From: a virus
Strand: one strand, 5' to 3'
Virus record (IMG/VR): IMGVR_UViG_3300020452_000311
Coordinates: 1 to 27,565 of that record
DNA length: 27,565 bases
The notes under the pieces: model-generated
The model's database searches: none
Seen by the model: only the letters and a program-made list of their open reading frames with translations
What the model was told of the DNA's origin: nothing
In this document: positions 1 to 6,474 of the stretch, one piece after another
Layout of the letters: the number at the start of each line of letters is the position of its first letter
How positions within the stretch are numbered: the stretch's first letter is position 1
Translations under genes and position numbers: made by a program

Positions 1-7
1 AGGAAAA

Positions 8-46
8 ATGAGTGCAGCATATTGGGCAGACAAAGTAAAATGGTAA
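8..46 (+). CDS. Short reading frame at left edge: 3' end of an upstream gene or 12-codon leader
   Basis: A reading frame that is open from the window edge ends at TAA 44-46. It contains an ATG at 8 with AGGA directly before it, which would give a 12-residue peptide. Its stop overlaps the ATG at 40 of the next gene (ATGGTAA), a usual arrangement for coupled genes in this phage. It may be the tail of a longer gene cut by the window edge, or a very short leader peptide. The sequence is too short to identify. Confidence 0.3.
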   Translation: MSAAYWADKVKW

Positions 47-216
47 ATTACATTGTAGTCAGAAAAGAGCAACTCGCAGAAGATCGTGACAAAGCTTCCA
101 AAGACTATGATAAGCAGTGGTACACTCGGTTAATCCAAGAATTAGATTGGGCCGAGCAAGCCATGAATAAGAAGTATAGACGTAATTGCTATATGGAAGG
201 AGATATGAAAGTATGA
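40..216 (+). CDS. Small charged helical protein, function unknown
   Basis: This frame encodes 58 residues from ATG 40. A TTG at 22 is possible but has no ribosome site, while ATG 40 overlaps the preceding stop. The protein is highly charged (many Lys, Arg, Glu and Asp) and looks mostly helical, with few hydrophobic stretches and no recognisable domain. Its stop overlaps the next start in an ATGA at 213-216, so it is translationally coupled to the membrane protein downstream. Its position just before the terminase would suit a small terminase subunit or a lysis accessory protein, but at 58 residues it is short for the first and I see no HTH. I do not recognise it. Confidence 0.6.
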   Translation: MVNYIVVRKEQLAEDRDKASKDYDKQWYTRLIQELDWAEQAMNKKYRRNCYMEGDMKV

Positions 217-584
217 GTGAGTTTGATAGTAGATTCTCAGGAGATATGAGCCGTAATGAGGTTGAGTTAGATCTTAATAAGTTTATGGAGCTTCTCCAAG
301 AAAAGTCTGCACTAAAGGATCGTATTCGAGAACTAGAAGATGTTGCGAATAACAATCCTTGGCAAAAGTTTATATTTATGGCTCAAGCCGTAGACGCATG
401 GAGAATATTCCCACGAGTATTTTTAAGTGTATATATTTTCCTACTTTATTATAGTACAATGTGGTTCATGGCATTACCCGAACCTAGCTTAGAACAGTCT
501 GGACTTATTTCAATAATTGTAGGTGCCGGTGCTGCTTGGTTTGGTTTATATGCTGGAACTAGTAAAGGAAAAACAGACCATTAA
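213..584 (+). CDS. Two-helix membrane protein, possible holin
   Basis: The product is 123 residues from ATG 213. That start overlaps the previous stop (ATGA) and has a purine-rich GGAAGGAG run about 10 nt upstream; an earlier in-frame TTG at 186 is less likely. Residues about 16-44 are charged and look like a coiled coil. Residues about 68-88 (FLSVYIFLLYYSTMWFMAL) and 96-114 (SGLISIIVGAGAAWFGLYAG) are clear membrane segments, followed by a short polar tail. Two membrane helices, small size and a place directly upstream of the terminase suit a holin, as lysis genes often lie there in lambdoid phages. No endolysin is in view, so the role is inferred. A membrane protein with another role during infection is the alternative. 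Confidence 0.65.
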   Translation: MSEFDSRFSGDMSRNEVELDLNKFMELLQEKSALKDRIRELEDVANNNPWQKFIFMAQAVDAWRIFPRVFLSVYIFLLYYSTMWFMALPEPSLEQSGLISIIVGAGAAWFGLYAGTSKGKTDH

Positions 585-594
585 GAGGTAGAAA

Positions 595-1899
595 ATGGCA
601 ATAGAAGTAAGTCGGAGAGATGTAACGTCCGAAAAAATTTTAGATTTACAATCTGAGGCAAGGTTTCTTAAATTACCAGTGGATCCTTATTTGGAACTAC
701 TCGGCGTAGAGCCTCTTGCATCGCAAAAGGCTATCATAAACGCGATAAATAATCCGAAATACCGTTTTGTATGTGCGGCAGTTTCAAGGAGACAGGGTAA
801 AACCTATATCGCAAATATAATTGGGCAGCTAGTTTCTCTAGTGCCCAATTCTAACATACTCATAATGTCCCCCAACTATGCCTTGTCTCAGATTTCTTTT
901 GACCTTCAAAGAAATCTGATCAAGCATTTCGATTTAGAGGTTTCAAAAGATAATGCAAAAGACAAAGTTATTGAACTCACCAATGGCTCCACAATACGTA
1001 TGGGTTCTGTCAATCAAGTTGATAGTTGTGTTGGTAGGAGTTACGACCTTATCATCTTTGATGAGGCCGCTTTGGCTGATGGAAGAGACGCCTTCAATGT
1101 TGCCCTTCGCCCCACGCTTGATAAAGATAACTCAAAAGCCATCTTCATAAGTACACCTAGAGGAAAGAACAACTGGTTCTCCGAGTTTTTCTACAGAGGA
1201 TTTTCAGATGAATTTACAGAATGGGCATCTATACGAGCTACTTATAAAGATAATCCTCGCATGTCTGAGAATGATATTTCGGAAGCTAGAAAATCTATGT
1301 CCGAGTCTGAATTTAGACAAGAGTATGAAGCTGACTTTAATACTTATGAAGGTCAAATCTGGAACTTTAATCATGAGGAGTGTATAGCTAATTTTAGCGA
1401 GTTAGATACTTCTAAGATGGATATGTTTGCAGGTCTTGACGTAGGATATCGAGATCCCACAGCCTTTTGTGTAATAGCGTATGACTGGGATGAAAAAACA
1501 TATTATTTAGTAGATGAGTACTTAGATGCGGAAAAAACTACTGAGCAGCACGCAAAAGAAATACAACAAAAGATACAGAAGTGGGATATAGATTATATTT
1601 ATATTGATTCAGCAGCTCAGCAAACACGATTTGACTTTGCTCAAAATTATGATATTTCTACTATAAATGCAAAGAAAAGTGTACTTGATGGAATAGCACA
1701 TGTAGCCGGAATAGTAGATAATAATAAATTACTTATAGAACAAACCTGTGCAGAATCATTATCATCTTTAGATCAGTATCAATGGGATCCAAATCCAAAC
1801 CTGGCTCGTGAAAAACCAAAACACAATAGAGCCTCACATATGTCAGATGCACTTAGATATGCATTATATTCGTTTGAAACATCTACAACAAGTTTTTAG
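595..1899 (+). CDS. terL: Terminase large subunit (packaging ATPase and nuclease)
   Basis: This 434-residue protein is the DNA-packaging motor, which docks on the portal, pumps DNA into the prohead and cuts the concatemer. The ATPase half shows a Walker A motif at residues 63-70 (VSRRQGKT), a Walker B at 151-157 (DLIIFDE, with catalytic Glu157) and the coupling motif IFISTPRG at 183-190. The C-terminal RNase H-like nuclease shows the expected acidic residues in GLDVGYRDPTA (Asp282), IYIDSA (Asp338) and HMSDALRYA (Asp418). Length is normal for the family. GAGGT at 585-589 precedes the ATG. No small terminase subunit is recognisable in the window; it may lie to the left. Promoter P1 follows the gene. 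Confidence 0.95.
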   Translation: MAIEVSRRDVTSEKILDLQSEARFLKLPVDPYLELLGVEPLASQKAIINAINNPKYRFVCAAVSRRQGKTYIANIIGQLVSLVPNSNILIMSPNYALSQISFDLQRNLIKHFDLEVSKDNAKDKVIELTNGSTIRMGSVNQVDSCVGRSYDLIIFDEAALADGRDAFNVALRPTLDKDNSKAIFISTPRGKNNWFSEFFYRGFSDEFTEWASIRATYKDNPRMSENDISEARKSMSESEFRQEYEADFNTYEGQIWNFNHEECIANFSELDTSKMDMFAGLDVGYRDPTAFCVIAYDWDEKTYYLVDEYLDAEKTTEQHAKEIQQKIQKWDIDYIYIDSAAQQTRFDFAQNYDISTINAKKSVLDGIAHVAGIVDNNKLLIEQTCAESLSSLDQYQWDPNPNLAREKPKHNRASHMSDALRYALYSFETSTTSF

Positions 1900-1920
1900 G
1901 ATACCTCCGAAAAATAATGT

Positions 1921-1949
1921 TTGACATAGTATCTCAAACTCGATATAAT
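1921..1949 (+). promoter_or_regulatory. Promoter P1, consensus sigma70
   Basis: TTGACA at 1921-1926 and TATAAT at 1944-1949 are separated by exactly 17 bp, a perfect match to the bacterial housekeeping consensus. An A-rich tract (1910-1917) lies just upstream of the -35 box. Transcription should start near 1956, about 27 nt before the HNH gene. It lies in the 83-bp gap between the terminase and HNH genes and would drive HNH, portal and the genes after them. Confidence 0.85.
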
Positions 1950-1982
1950 TCTGGTATTGAAATTTAGAAATCCAAGAACCTG

Positions 1983-2348
1983 ATGGCTGAACTGAAACGA
2001 GATATAGTAAAATATATCCGAGATAGAGCGAAAAATAATTACGATAAAGATTCGGAATGCTATATCTGTGGTATCGATCTTAAACTTGATTTTCACCATT
2101 ACTATACATTAGCACCTCTTATTCATAATTGGATGAAAAAGACCGGACACAATCCTAAATATATTCTTGCAATTAGGGATGATTTTATAGAAGAGCATTG
2201 GGCAGAGTTATACGAACATACTGTAACTTTGTGTCACGCACACCACAGACAATTACATAAAGTATATGGCCGCAACCCCGCATTGACAACAGCAAGAAAA
2301 CAAATGCGTTGGGTACAGATTCAAAGAGATAAACATGGCATGGTATGA
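1983..2348 (+). CDS. HNH endonuclease next to terminase
   Basis: The product is 121 residues. An HNH nuclease core is visible: Zn ligands Cys26 and Cys29 (CYIC), the catalytic-type histidines in LDFHHYY (38-39), and TLCHAHHRQLH (82-92). This last run fits the family pattern LCxxCHxxxH, except that the second Cys is His87. Phages with cos-type ends often carry an HNH protein beside the terminase that helps the terminase cut during packaging (known for HK97 gp74), so a packaging role is likely. A free-standing homing nuclease is the alternative. The gene has its own promoter P1 but no clear Shine-Dalgarno. Its end overlaps the portal gene by 14 bases. Confidence 0.85.
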   Translation: MAELKRDIVKYIRDRAKNNYDKDSECYICGIDLKLDFHHYYTLAPLIHNWMKKTGHNPKYILAIRDDFIEEHWAELYEHTVTLCHAHHRQLHKVYGRNPALTTARKQMRWVQIQRDKHGMV

Positions 2349-3522
2349 TAGATTTCTTGGTAAAGATGATGAGGATAAATTAAATCCTGCTCAACCTTTG
2401 CTTGGTGGAGATATACAAACTACTAGAGAACCTACTGTCAGCTATGAGCGTCAGTATGAAGAATTAGAAATTGTTAATCGTGCTGTAAATATGGTTGTTG
2501 ACGATGCTGCTGAGATTCCTGCAACAATTCAAGGCTCAGCAAAACACGCTGGAATTATAAAAGGAATAAAAAGGGCAAAAGTTGATACATTACTAAACTA
2601 TGAGCCCAATCTTTTTCAAGATATTAATACTTTTAAAAGAAACTTAATTACAGACTATGTTTTAGATGGAAACATTTTTATATATTTTGATGGAGTACAT
2701 TTATATCATCTTCCTTCTAGTAAAATGTCAATACATTCGAGCGAAAGCAGTTATATTGAAAAATTTACATTCGCACAAGATATTGACTATTCCCCAAACG
2801 AAATTATACATATTAAAGAAAACTCTTTCTTTTCAATTTATAGAGGAGTACCAAGATTAAGTCCTGCCCTTCGAACAATGCAACTAATGGCATCTATGAG
2901 AAAGTTTCAAGACAACTTTTTTAAGAATGGAGCGGTACCTGGACTTGTTTTAAAGAGTCCTAATACTTTATCTGAAAAGATTAAAGAAAGAATGATACAA
3001 TCTTGGGGTGTACGATATAAGCCAGAAGCAGGTGGAAAACGTCCTTTAATTTTAGATGGTGGAATAGAAATAGATTCTATATCAAATGTAAATTTTAAAG
3101 ATTTAGATTTTCAAAGTTCGATAGCAGAAAATGAAAAGATAATTTTAAAGGCGATCGGAGTCCCTCCAATTTTATTAGACTCTGGTAACAACGCCAACAT
3201 TCGCCCAAATATGCGATTATACTATTTGGAGACGATACTACCTATTGTTCGAAAAATGAATTTTGCATTTGAAAGATTTTTTGGATTTAGTATTAAAGAA
3301 GATGTAACAGATATACCTGCATTACAACCAGAACTGAGAGATCAATCTGCATATTATACTTCCCTAGTAAATGGAGGTATAATATCAGCAAATGAAGCAC
3401 GAATACAGCTTGGTTTTGAGCCGTTAAATGGACAAGATGATGTGAGAGTTCCAGCAAACATAGCAGGAAGTGCAGCAAACCCAGATGAAGGCGGAAGGCC
3501 TGTAGAAGAGGAAGAAGAATAA
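2335..3522 (+). CDS. Portal protein (HK97 family)
   Basis: This 395-residue protein forms the dodecameric ring at one capsid vertex, through which DNA enters and leaves and to which the terminase and neck attach. The length is typical of HK97-type portals. Recognisable family features are the segment DNFFKNGAVPGLVL near residue 195, a GG-LILDGG strand pair near 240, and the helix-loop ILKAIGVPPILLD near 280 followed by a long helix that would be the clip/stem. The C-terminal end is acidic (a run of Glu) and proline-rich. The start at 2335 lies inside the end of the HNH gene with only a weak purine-rich site (AGAGA), so translation is probably coupled. Confidence 0.92.
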   Translation: MAWYDRFLGKDDEDKLNPAQPLLGGDIQTTREPTVSYERQYEELEIVNRAVNMVVDDAAEIPATIQGSAKHAGIIKGIKRAKVDTLLNYEPNLFQDINTFKRNLITDYVLDGNIFIYFDGVHLYHLPSSKMSIHSSESSYIEKFTFAQDIDYSPNEIIHIKENSFFSIYRGVPRLSPALRTMQLMASMRKFQDNFFKNGAVPGLVLKSPNTLSEKIKERMIQSWGVRYKPEAGGKRPLILDGGIEIDSISNVNFKDLDFQSSIAENEKIILKAIGVPPILLDSGNNANIRPNMRLYYLETILPIVRKMNFAFERFFGFSIKEDVTDIPALQPELRDQSAYYTSLVNGGIISANEARIQLGFEPLNGQDDVRVPANIAGSAANPDEGGRPVEEEEE

Positions 3523-3833
3523 TGGCGGGATCGTCAAAACAAAAAAAGAACTTAGCAAGTACAATGTCAATGTATTTTGCAGAAGCAGGATGGATTGTTA
3601 CTCCAAAAGAATTCAGTGAAGATTCAAATAGACCAGAACTAATTAAGATGTCAACTATTCGAAAAATATTTGGCTCTTGGTCAATTATGGTAAAATTTAC
3701 ACAATCATTTTGTCCTGAGCTAATGCGGGGACTAACTGAAGAAAAGCCTAAACTAGCGAATCCGCTAGATGAGTTAAAGAAGGCACAGACCGCAGAAGCG
3801 GAAATAGAGGGGGCAAATGGAAAAAGTATTTAA
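3522..3833 (+). CDS. Conserved-position hypothetical protein between portal and protease
   Basis: This 103-residue protein starts in a TAATG overlap with the portal stop, with GAGGAAG at 3508-3514 as its ribosome site. The first 75 residues look like a compact alpha/beta or helical domain with several aromatic residues (WIV, FGSWSIMVKF). The last 25 are Ala/Glu/Lys-rich and helical. It ends 17 bases inside the protease-capsid gene and supplies that gene's ribosome site. The position suggests a head-assembly role (decoration, neck or scaffold accessory), but I do not recognise the family. Confidence 0.7.
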   Translation: MAGSSKQKKNLASTMSMYFAEAGWIVTPKEFSEDSNRPELIKMSTIRKIFGSWSIMVKFTQSFCPELMRGLTEEKPKLANPLDELKKAQTAEAEIEGANGKSI

Positions 3834-5799
3834 TCTCACCTCAACTTTTAAGTCTCATACCGAAGACGATGGTAGTGTTATGATTCGTGGTATGGCAAGT
3901 ACAAATGACTTTGATCGCGCGGGCGATTCAATTTCAACTGATGCATGGACTAAAGGTGGGTTGAACAATTTTGAAAAGAACCCCATAATTCTTTTCAACC
4001 ATGACTACAATAGACCGATTGGAAGAGCCACTGGCTTAAAAACAACCGAAAATGGTCTAGAGCTAACTGCTAAGATTAGCAAAGCAGCTAAAGATGTTGT
4101 AGATTTAGTTAAAGACGGTGTTCTTGGGGCCTTTTCTGTTGGTTTCCGAGTCAAGGACGCTGATTATATCGAGGAAACCGACGGATTAAAGATAAAGGAC
4201 GCTGAATTATTTGAGGTATCAGTAGTATCTGTACCTTGCAATCAGTCAGCTACTTTTTCATTGGCGAAGTCTTTCGACTCCATGGAGGAGTATGAAAACT
4301 TCAAAAAAACTTTCACTAATAGTGACGGGGCGCAAGTCCAAAAGGAGATAACGATGTCTGAAGAGACACAACAACCCGTTGACTTGGAAGCTTTTGCTAA
4401 AAAAGTAGCTGAGGAAACTGCTGCTAAAATTGCAATGAAGCAAGCCGAGCAAAAAGCAGCCGATGAGGCTGTACAAAAAGACGTTGAGGAAAAAGCCGCT
4501 GCTGATGCAGAAGCCAAAGCTCAACAGGACCAAGAAGTACAAACAGCCATTAAGACCGGTATTGAGTCAGGTGCAGACCGACTTATGGAAGATCTTAATG
4601 CAAAAATGTCTGAGAAAGACGCTAAGATCGATGAGATCATGAAGCAGCATGAGTCAGTTCTAAAAGAAAAGCAAGAAGAACTTGACAAGATGCGTGAATC
4701 AAAGCGTATATTTGCTGATCGTAAATCTACTACACTTTCTGACGATGTTAAGAAAGAAATGGTTTATGCTCATATTCTTGGAAAAGTTACAAGAAAGGGT
4801 TTTGACACCAATTACGGTCAAGACGTACTTCAAAAAGCAGGCATAACTTATGATGCTACTAGCGCAGCTGGTATCGACGTAAGTGTTTCTCAAGCTTTTG
4901 AAGAGGCTGTCAGACTCGAGCAAAAAGTAGCTCCTCTTTTTAAAGAGATCCAGGTATTGTCTGGTGCAACTGTACTACCAATTGCTCCTGATACTGAAGT
5001 CGCAAACTTCAATGCAACCGGTTTAGAAACCGCTGCTAACCTATTGGAAGAGAAAGGTGCAAGCGATAACAACTATAATGTAAATCGCATATTGCTACAA
5101 GCCTTCAGACTAGTTTCTGGTACTTTTATCAGCAACGATACTGACGAGCAAGTAGTAGTTACACTTCTTCCGATGATTACTTCCGCTCTTGCACGAGCAC
5201 ACGCGAAGGCAATTGACCAAGCAATCTTGCTGGGTAATTCATCCTTCAAGGGTCTTGTAGGCGGAACTGGTACTGATGGTGCTAACTCACCTTACGCATT
5301 TGACTCAACTCTCGTAGCTGATCTCGATGCCTCTGGTAGTTCAGACGCTGTTACTGGTGCTAACTTGCTTTCAATTCGATCTGAAATGGGCAAGTTTGGT
5401 GTTAGTCCTAGTGATGTTGCTTATATTGTTCCTGTGGATCAGTATTACAACCTTATTGGTGATGCAGCCTTCTCTGACGTGTCAGAAGTTGGTAGCGATA
5501 CAGCAATGAAGCTGATCGGTGCGGTTGGTTCTATCTACGGTTCACCTGTAGTAGCTTCCGACGCTCTGGCTAGCCAAACTGGTGCTGGCGGTGCTGTAAC
5601 AACTTCAGCTGCTGTTGCAGTTGCGGTTAATAACTATGTTATACCTCGGTTGAAGGGCGTAAGCATTGAAACCGATTACGAAGTTGCTGGTCAGCGTACC
5701 GCAATAGTAGCTGCTCAATCCTTAGGATTTAATGAGCTTGAAGCTGCTGCTGCAGCGCATCCTGGTGACAACGGTGCTGTTAGAATAGAGTACGCCTAA
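3817..5799 (+). CDS. Prohead protease fused to HK97-fold major capsid protein
   Basis: A single 660-residue frame carries two proteins that are usually separate. Residues 1-150 are a prohead protease (S78/U35 class): catalytic-type His62 in LFNHDY, Ser107 in GAFSVGF, and an acidic partner in ELFEVS near 130-133. Residues 180-300 are Ala/Glu/Lys-rich coiled coil, matching the HK97 delta (scaffold) domain that the protease removes. Residues from about 305 to 660 are the HK97-fold shell protein, with LFKEIQVLSGATVLPIA, an ARAHAKAIDQAIL helix and a C-terminal GVSIETDYEV strand. Cleavage near residues 296-305 is likely. GAGGGGG at 3807-3813 precedes the ATG. An internal start at 4354 probably gives most of the capsid protein separately. 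Codon choice is richer in G and C than in flanking genes, as expected for high expression. Confidence 0.9.
   Translation: MEKVFNLTSTFKSHTEDDGSVMIRGMASTNDFDRAGDSISTDAWTKGGLNNFEKNPIILFNHDYNRPIGRATGLKTTENGLELTAKISKAAKDVVDLVKDGVLGAFSVGFRVKDADYIEETDGLKIKDAELFEVSVVSVPCNQSATFSLAKSFDSMEEYENFKKTFTNSDGAQVQKEITMSEETQQPVDLEAFAKKVAEETAAKIAMKQAEQKAADEAVQKDVEEKAAADAEAKAQQDQEVQTAIKTGIESGADRLMEDLNAKMSEKDAKIDEIMKQHESVLKEKQEELDKMRESKRIFADRKSTTLSDDVKKEMVYAHILGKVTRKGFDTNYGQDVLQKAGITYDATSAAGIDVSVSQAFEEAVRLEQKVAPLFKEIQVLSGATVLPIAPDTEVANFNATGLETAANLLEEKGASDNNYNVNRILLQAFRLVSGTFISNDTDEQVVVTLLPMITSALARAHAKAIDQAILLGNSSFKGLVGGTGTDGANSPYAFDSTLVADLDASGSSDAVTGANLLSIRSEMGKFGVSPSDVAYIVPVDQYYNLIGDAAFSDVSEVGSDTAMKLIGAVGSIYGSPVVASDALASQTGAGGAVTTSAAVAVAVNNYVIPRLKGVSIETDYEVAGQRTAIVAAQSLGFNELEAAAAAHPGDNGAVRIEYA
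4342..4347 (+). promoter_or_regulatory. Internal Shine-Dalgarno deciding the nested capsid start
   Basis: AAGGAG lies 6 nt before the in-frame ATG 4354, inside the fused protease-capsid gene. It is as strong as or stronger than the sites of most genes in the window. It falls exactly at the junction between the protease domain and the delta domain, where an intergenic ribosome site would lie if the two genes were separate. Confidence 0.7.
4354..5799 (+). CDS. Nested start: major capsid protein with delta domain
   Basis: An in-frame ATG at 4354 (codon 180 of the fusion) is preceded by AAGGAG at 4342-4347 with a 6-nt spacer, which is a textbook ribosome site. The product would be 481 residues, starting MSEETQQPVDLEAF, and would hold the coiled-coil delta domain plus the whole HK97 shell domain without the protease. 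Capsids need hundreds of shell subunits but few proteases, so a nested start would supply the right ratio, much as lambda C and Nu3 share a frame. The site and frame are seen directly; its use is inferred. Confidence 0.7.
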   Translation: MSEETQQPVDLEAFAKKVAEETAAKIAMKQAEQKAADEAVQKDVEEKAAADAEAKAQQDQEVQTAIKTGIESGADRLMEDLNAKMSEKDAKIDEIMKQHESVLKEKQEELDKMRESKRIFADRKSTTLSDDVKKEMVYAHILGKVTRKGFDTNYGQDVLQKAGITYDATSAAGIDVSVSQAFEEAVRLEQKVAPLFKEIQVLSGATVLPIAPDTEVANFNATGLETAANLLEEKGASDNNYNVNRILLQAFRLVSGTFISNDTDEQVVVTLLPMITSALARAHAKAIDQAILLGNSSFKGLVGGTGTDGANSPYAFDSTLVADLDASGSSDAVTGANLLSIRSEMGKFGVSPSDVAYIVPVDQYYNLIGDAAFSDVSEVGSDTAMKLIGAVGSIYGSPVVASDALASQTGAGGAVTTSAAVAVAVNNYVIPRLKGVSIETDYEVAGQRTAIVAAQSLGFNELEAAAAAHPGDNGAVRIEYA

Positions 5800-5842
5800 A
5801 TCGTACGCTTAATTAGAATTACACTAGTGATTCTAGTAACTA

Positions 5843-5871
5843 GGGGGAGGAAATCCCTCCCCCAAGTTTTT
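5843..5871 (+). terminator. Hairpin terminator after the capsid gene
   Basis: GGGGGAGG (5843-5850) pairs perfectly with CCTCCCCC (5856-5863) around a 5-nt loop, an 8-bp GC-rich stem. A T-run follows at 5867-5871, offset by three bases. It sits 43 bases after the capsid stop, with no promoter visible before the next gene at 5884. Partial termination that lowers neck gene expression relative to capsid is likely. Confidence 0.75.
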
Positions 5872-5883
5872 AATAATTGACTT

Positions 5884-6474
5884 ATGGCTAATTTAATTAC
5901 ATTACAAGATTATAAAACTGCGGAAGGTATCACTCAACCGAAGGATGATGCCCGACTTAATGTATTAATTCCTTCCGTGAGCCAATTAGTAAAAACTTAT
6001 TGTGGAAATAGCTTTGTAGATTTTCATTCTTCAAATAAAACAGAGACTTTTGATATTAATTGGGGTACTCACGTTGTTCAATTAACAGAAAGTCCAGCAA
6101 ATACAATAGTAAGTGTACAAGAAAGAACTTCATATAATGGTTCTTACACAACTCTTACAACAACAGATCATGAATTTTATTTAAATACAACAACAGATAG
6201 TGTATTTAGAACTTTAAGTTCTGGAGGATTCAAAGACTGGCCTCAAGGAGTAGGCGCAGTCAAAATAGTTTATACAGCCGGCTATAGTGCTGTGCCTTCT
6301 GATCTTAAGCTCGCAGTACTTGATCTTATAACTTATTATCTAAAAGACGAGCATAAGCAAAGGCAATCTATAGCAGGTGCTAGTTTACAAAATCAAGGTA
6401 GTACAAGTCAAACAAATAATGTGTCTTTTCCAGACCATATTAAGAGAGTTTTAGACTTATATAAGAATTTTTAG
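5884..6474 (+). CDS. Head-tail connector (HK97 gp6-like adaptor)
   Basis: This 196-residue protein has the typical start of the family (MANLITLQDYKTAEGI, leading into a predicted helical pair) and the C-terminal signature VYTAGYSAVPSDLKLAVLDLITYYLKD, which is a helix that packs in the connector ring. The adaptor ring sits under the portal and links it to the tail. The middle section (residues about 60-120) is beta-rich. Position right after the capsid gene supports the call. No Shine-Dalgarno precedes the ATG; the leader is AU-rich (TTTTTAATAATTGACTT). Its stop overlaps the GTG start of the next gene (TAGTG). Confidence 0.82.
   Translation: MANLITLQDYKTAEGITQPKDDARLNVLIPSVSQLVKTYCGNSFVDFHSSNKTETFDINWGTHVVQLTESPANTIVSVQERTSYNGSYTTLTTTDHEFYLNTTTDSVFRTLSSGGFKDWPQGVGAVKIVYTAGYSAVPSDLKLAVLDLITYYLKDEHKQRQSIAGASLQNQGSTSQTNNVSFPDHIKRVLDLYKNF

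Noticed and set aside
5822-5842. CTAG-rich inverted repeat before the capsid terminator as an operator
   Set aside because: ACTAGT and ACTAG elements overlap only imperfectly and no promoter is nearby, so the pattern is too weak to call.
5877-5890. TTGACT before the connector gene as a -35 box
   Set aside because: There is no -10 box 16-18 bp downstream, and the start codon lies two bases after the hexamer.
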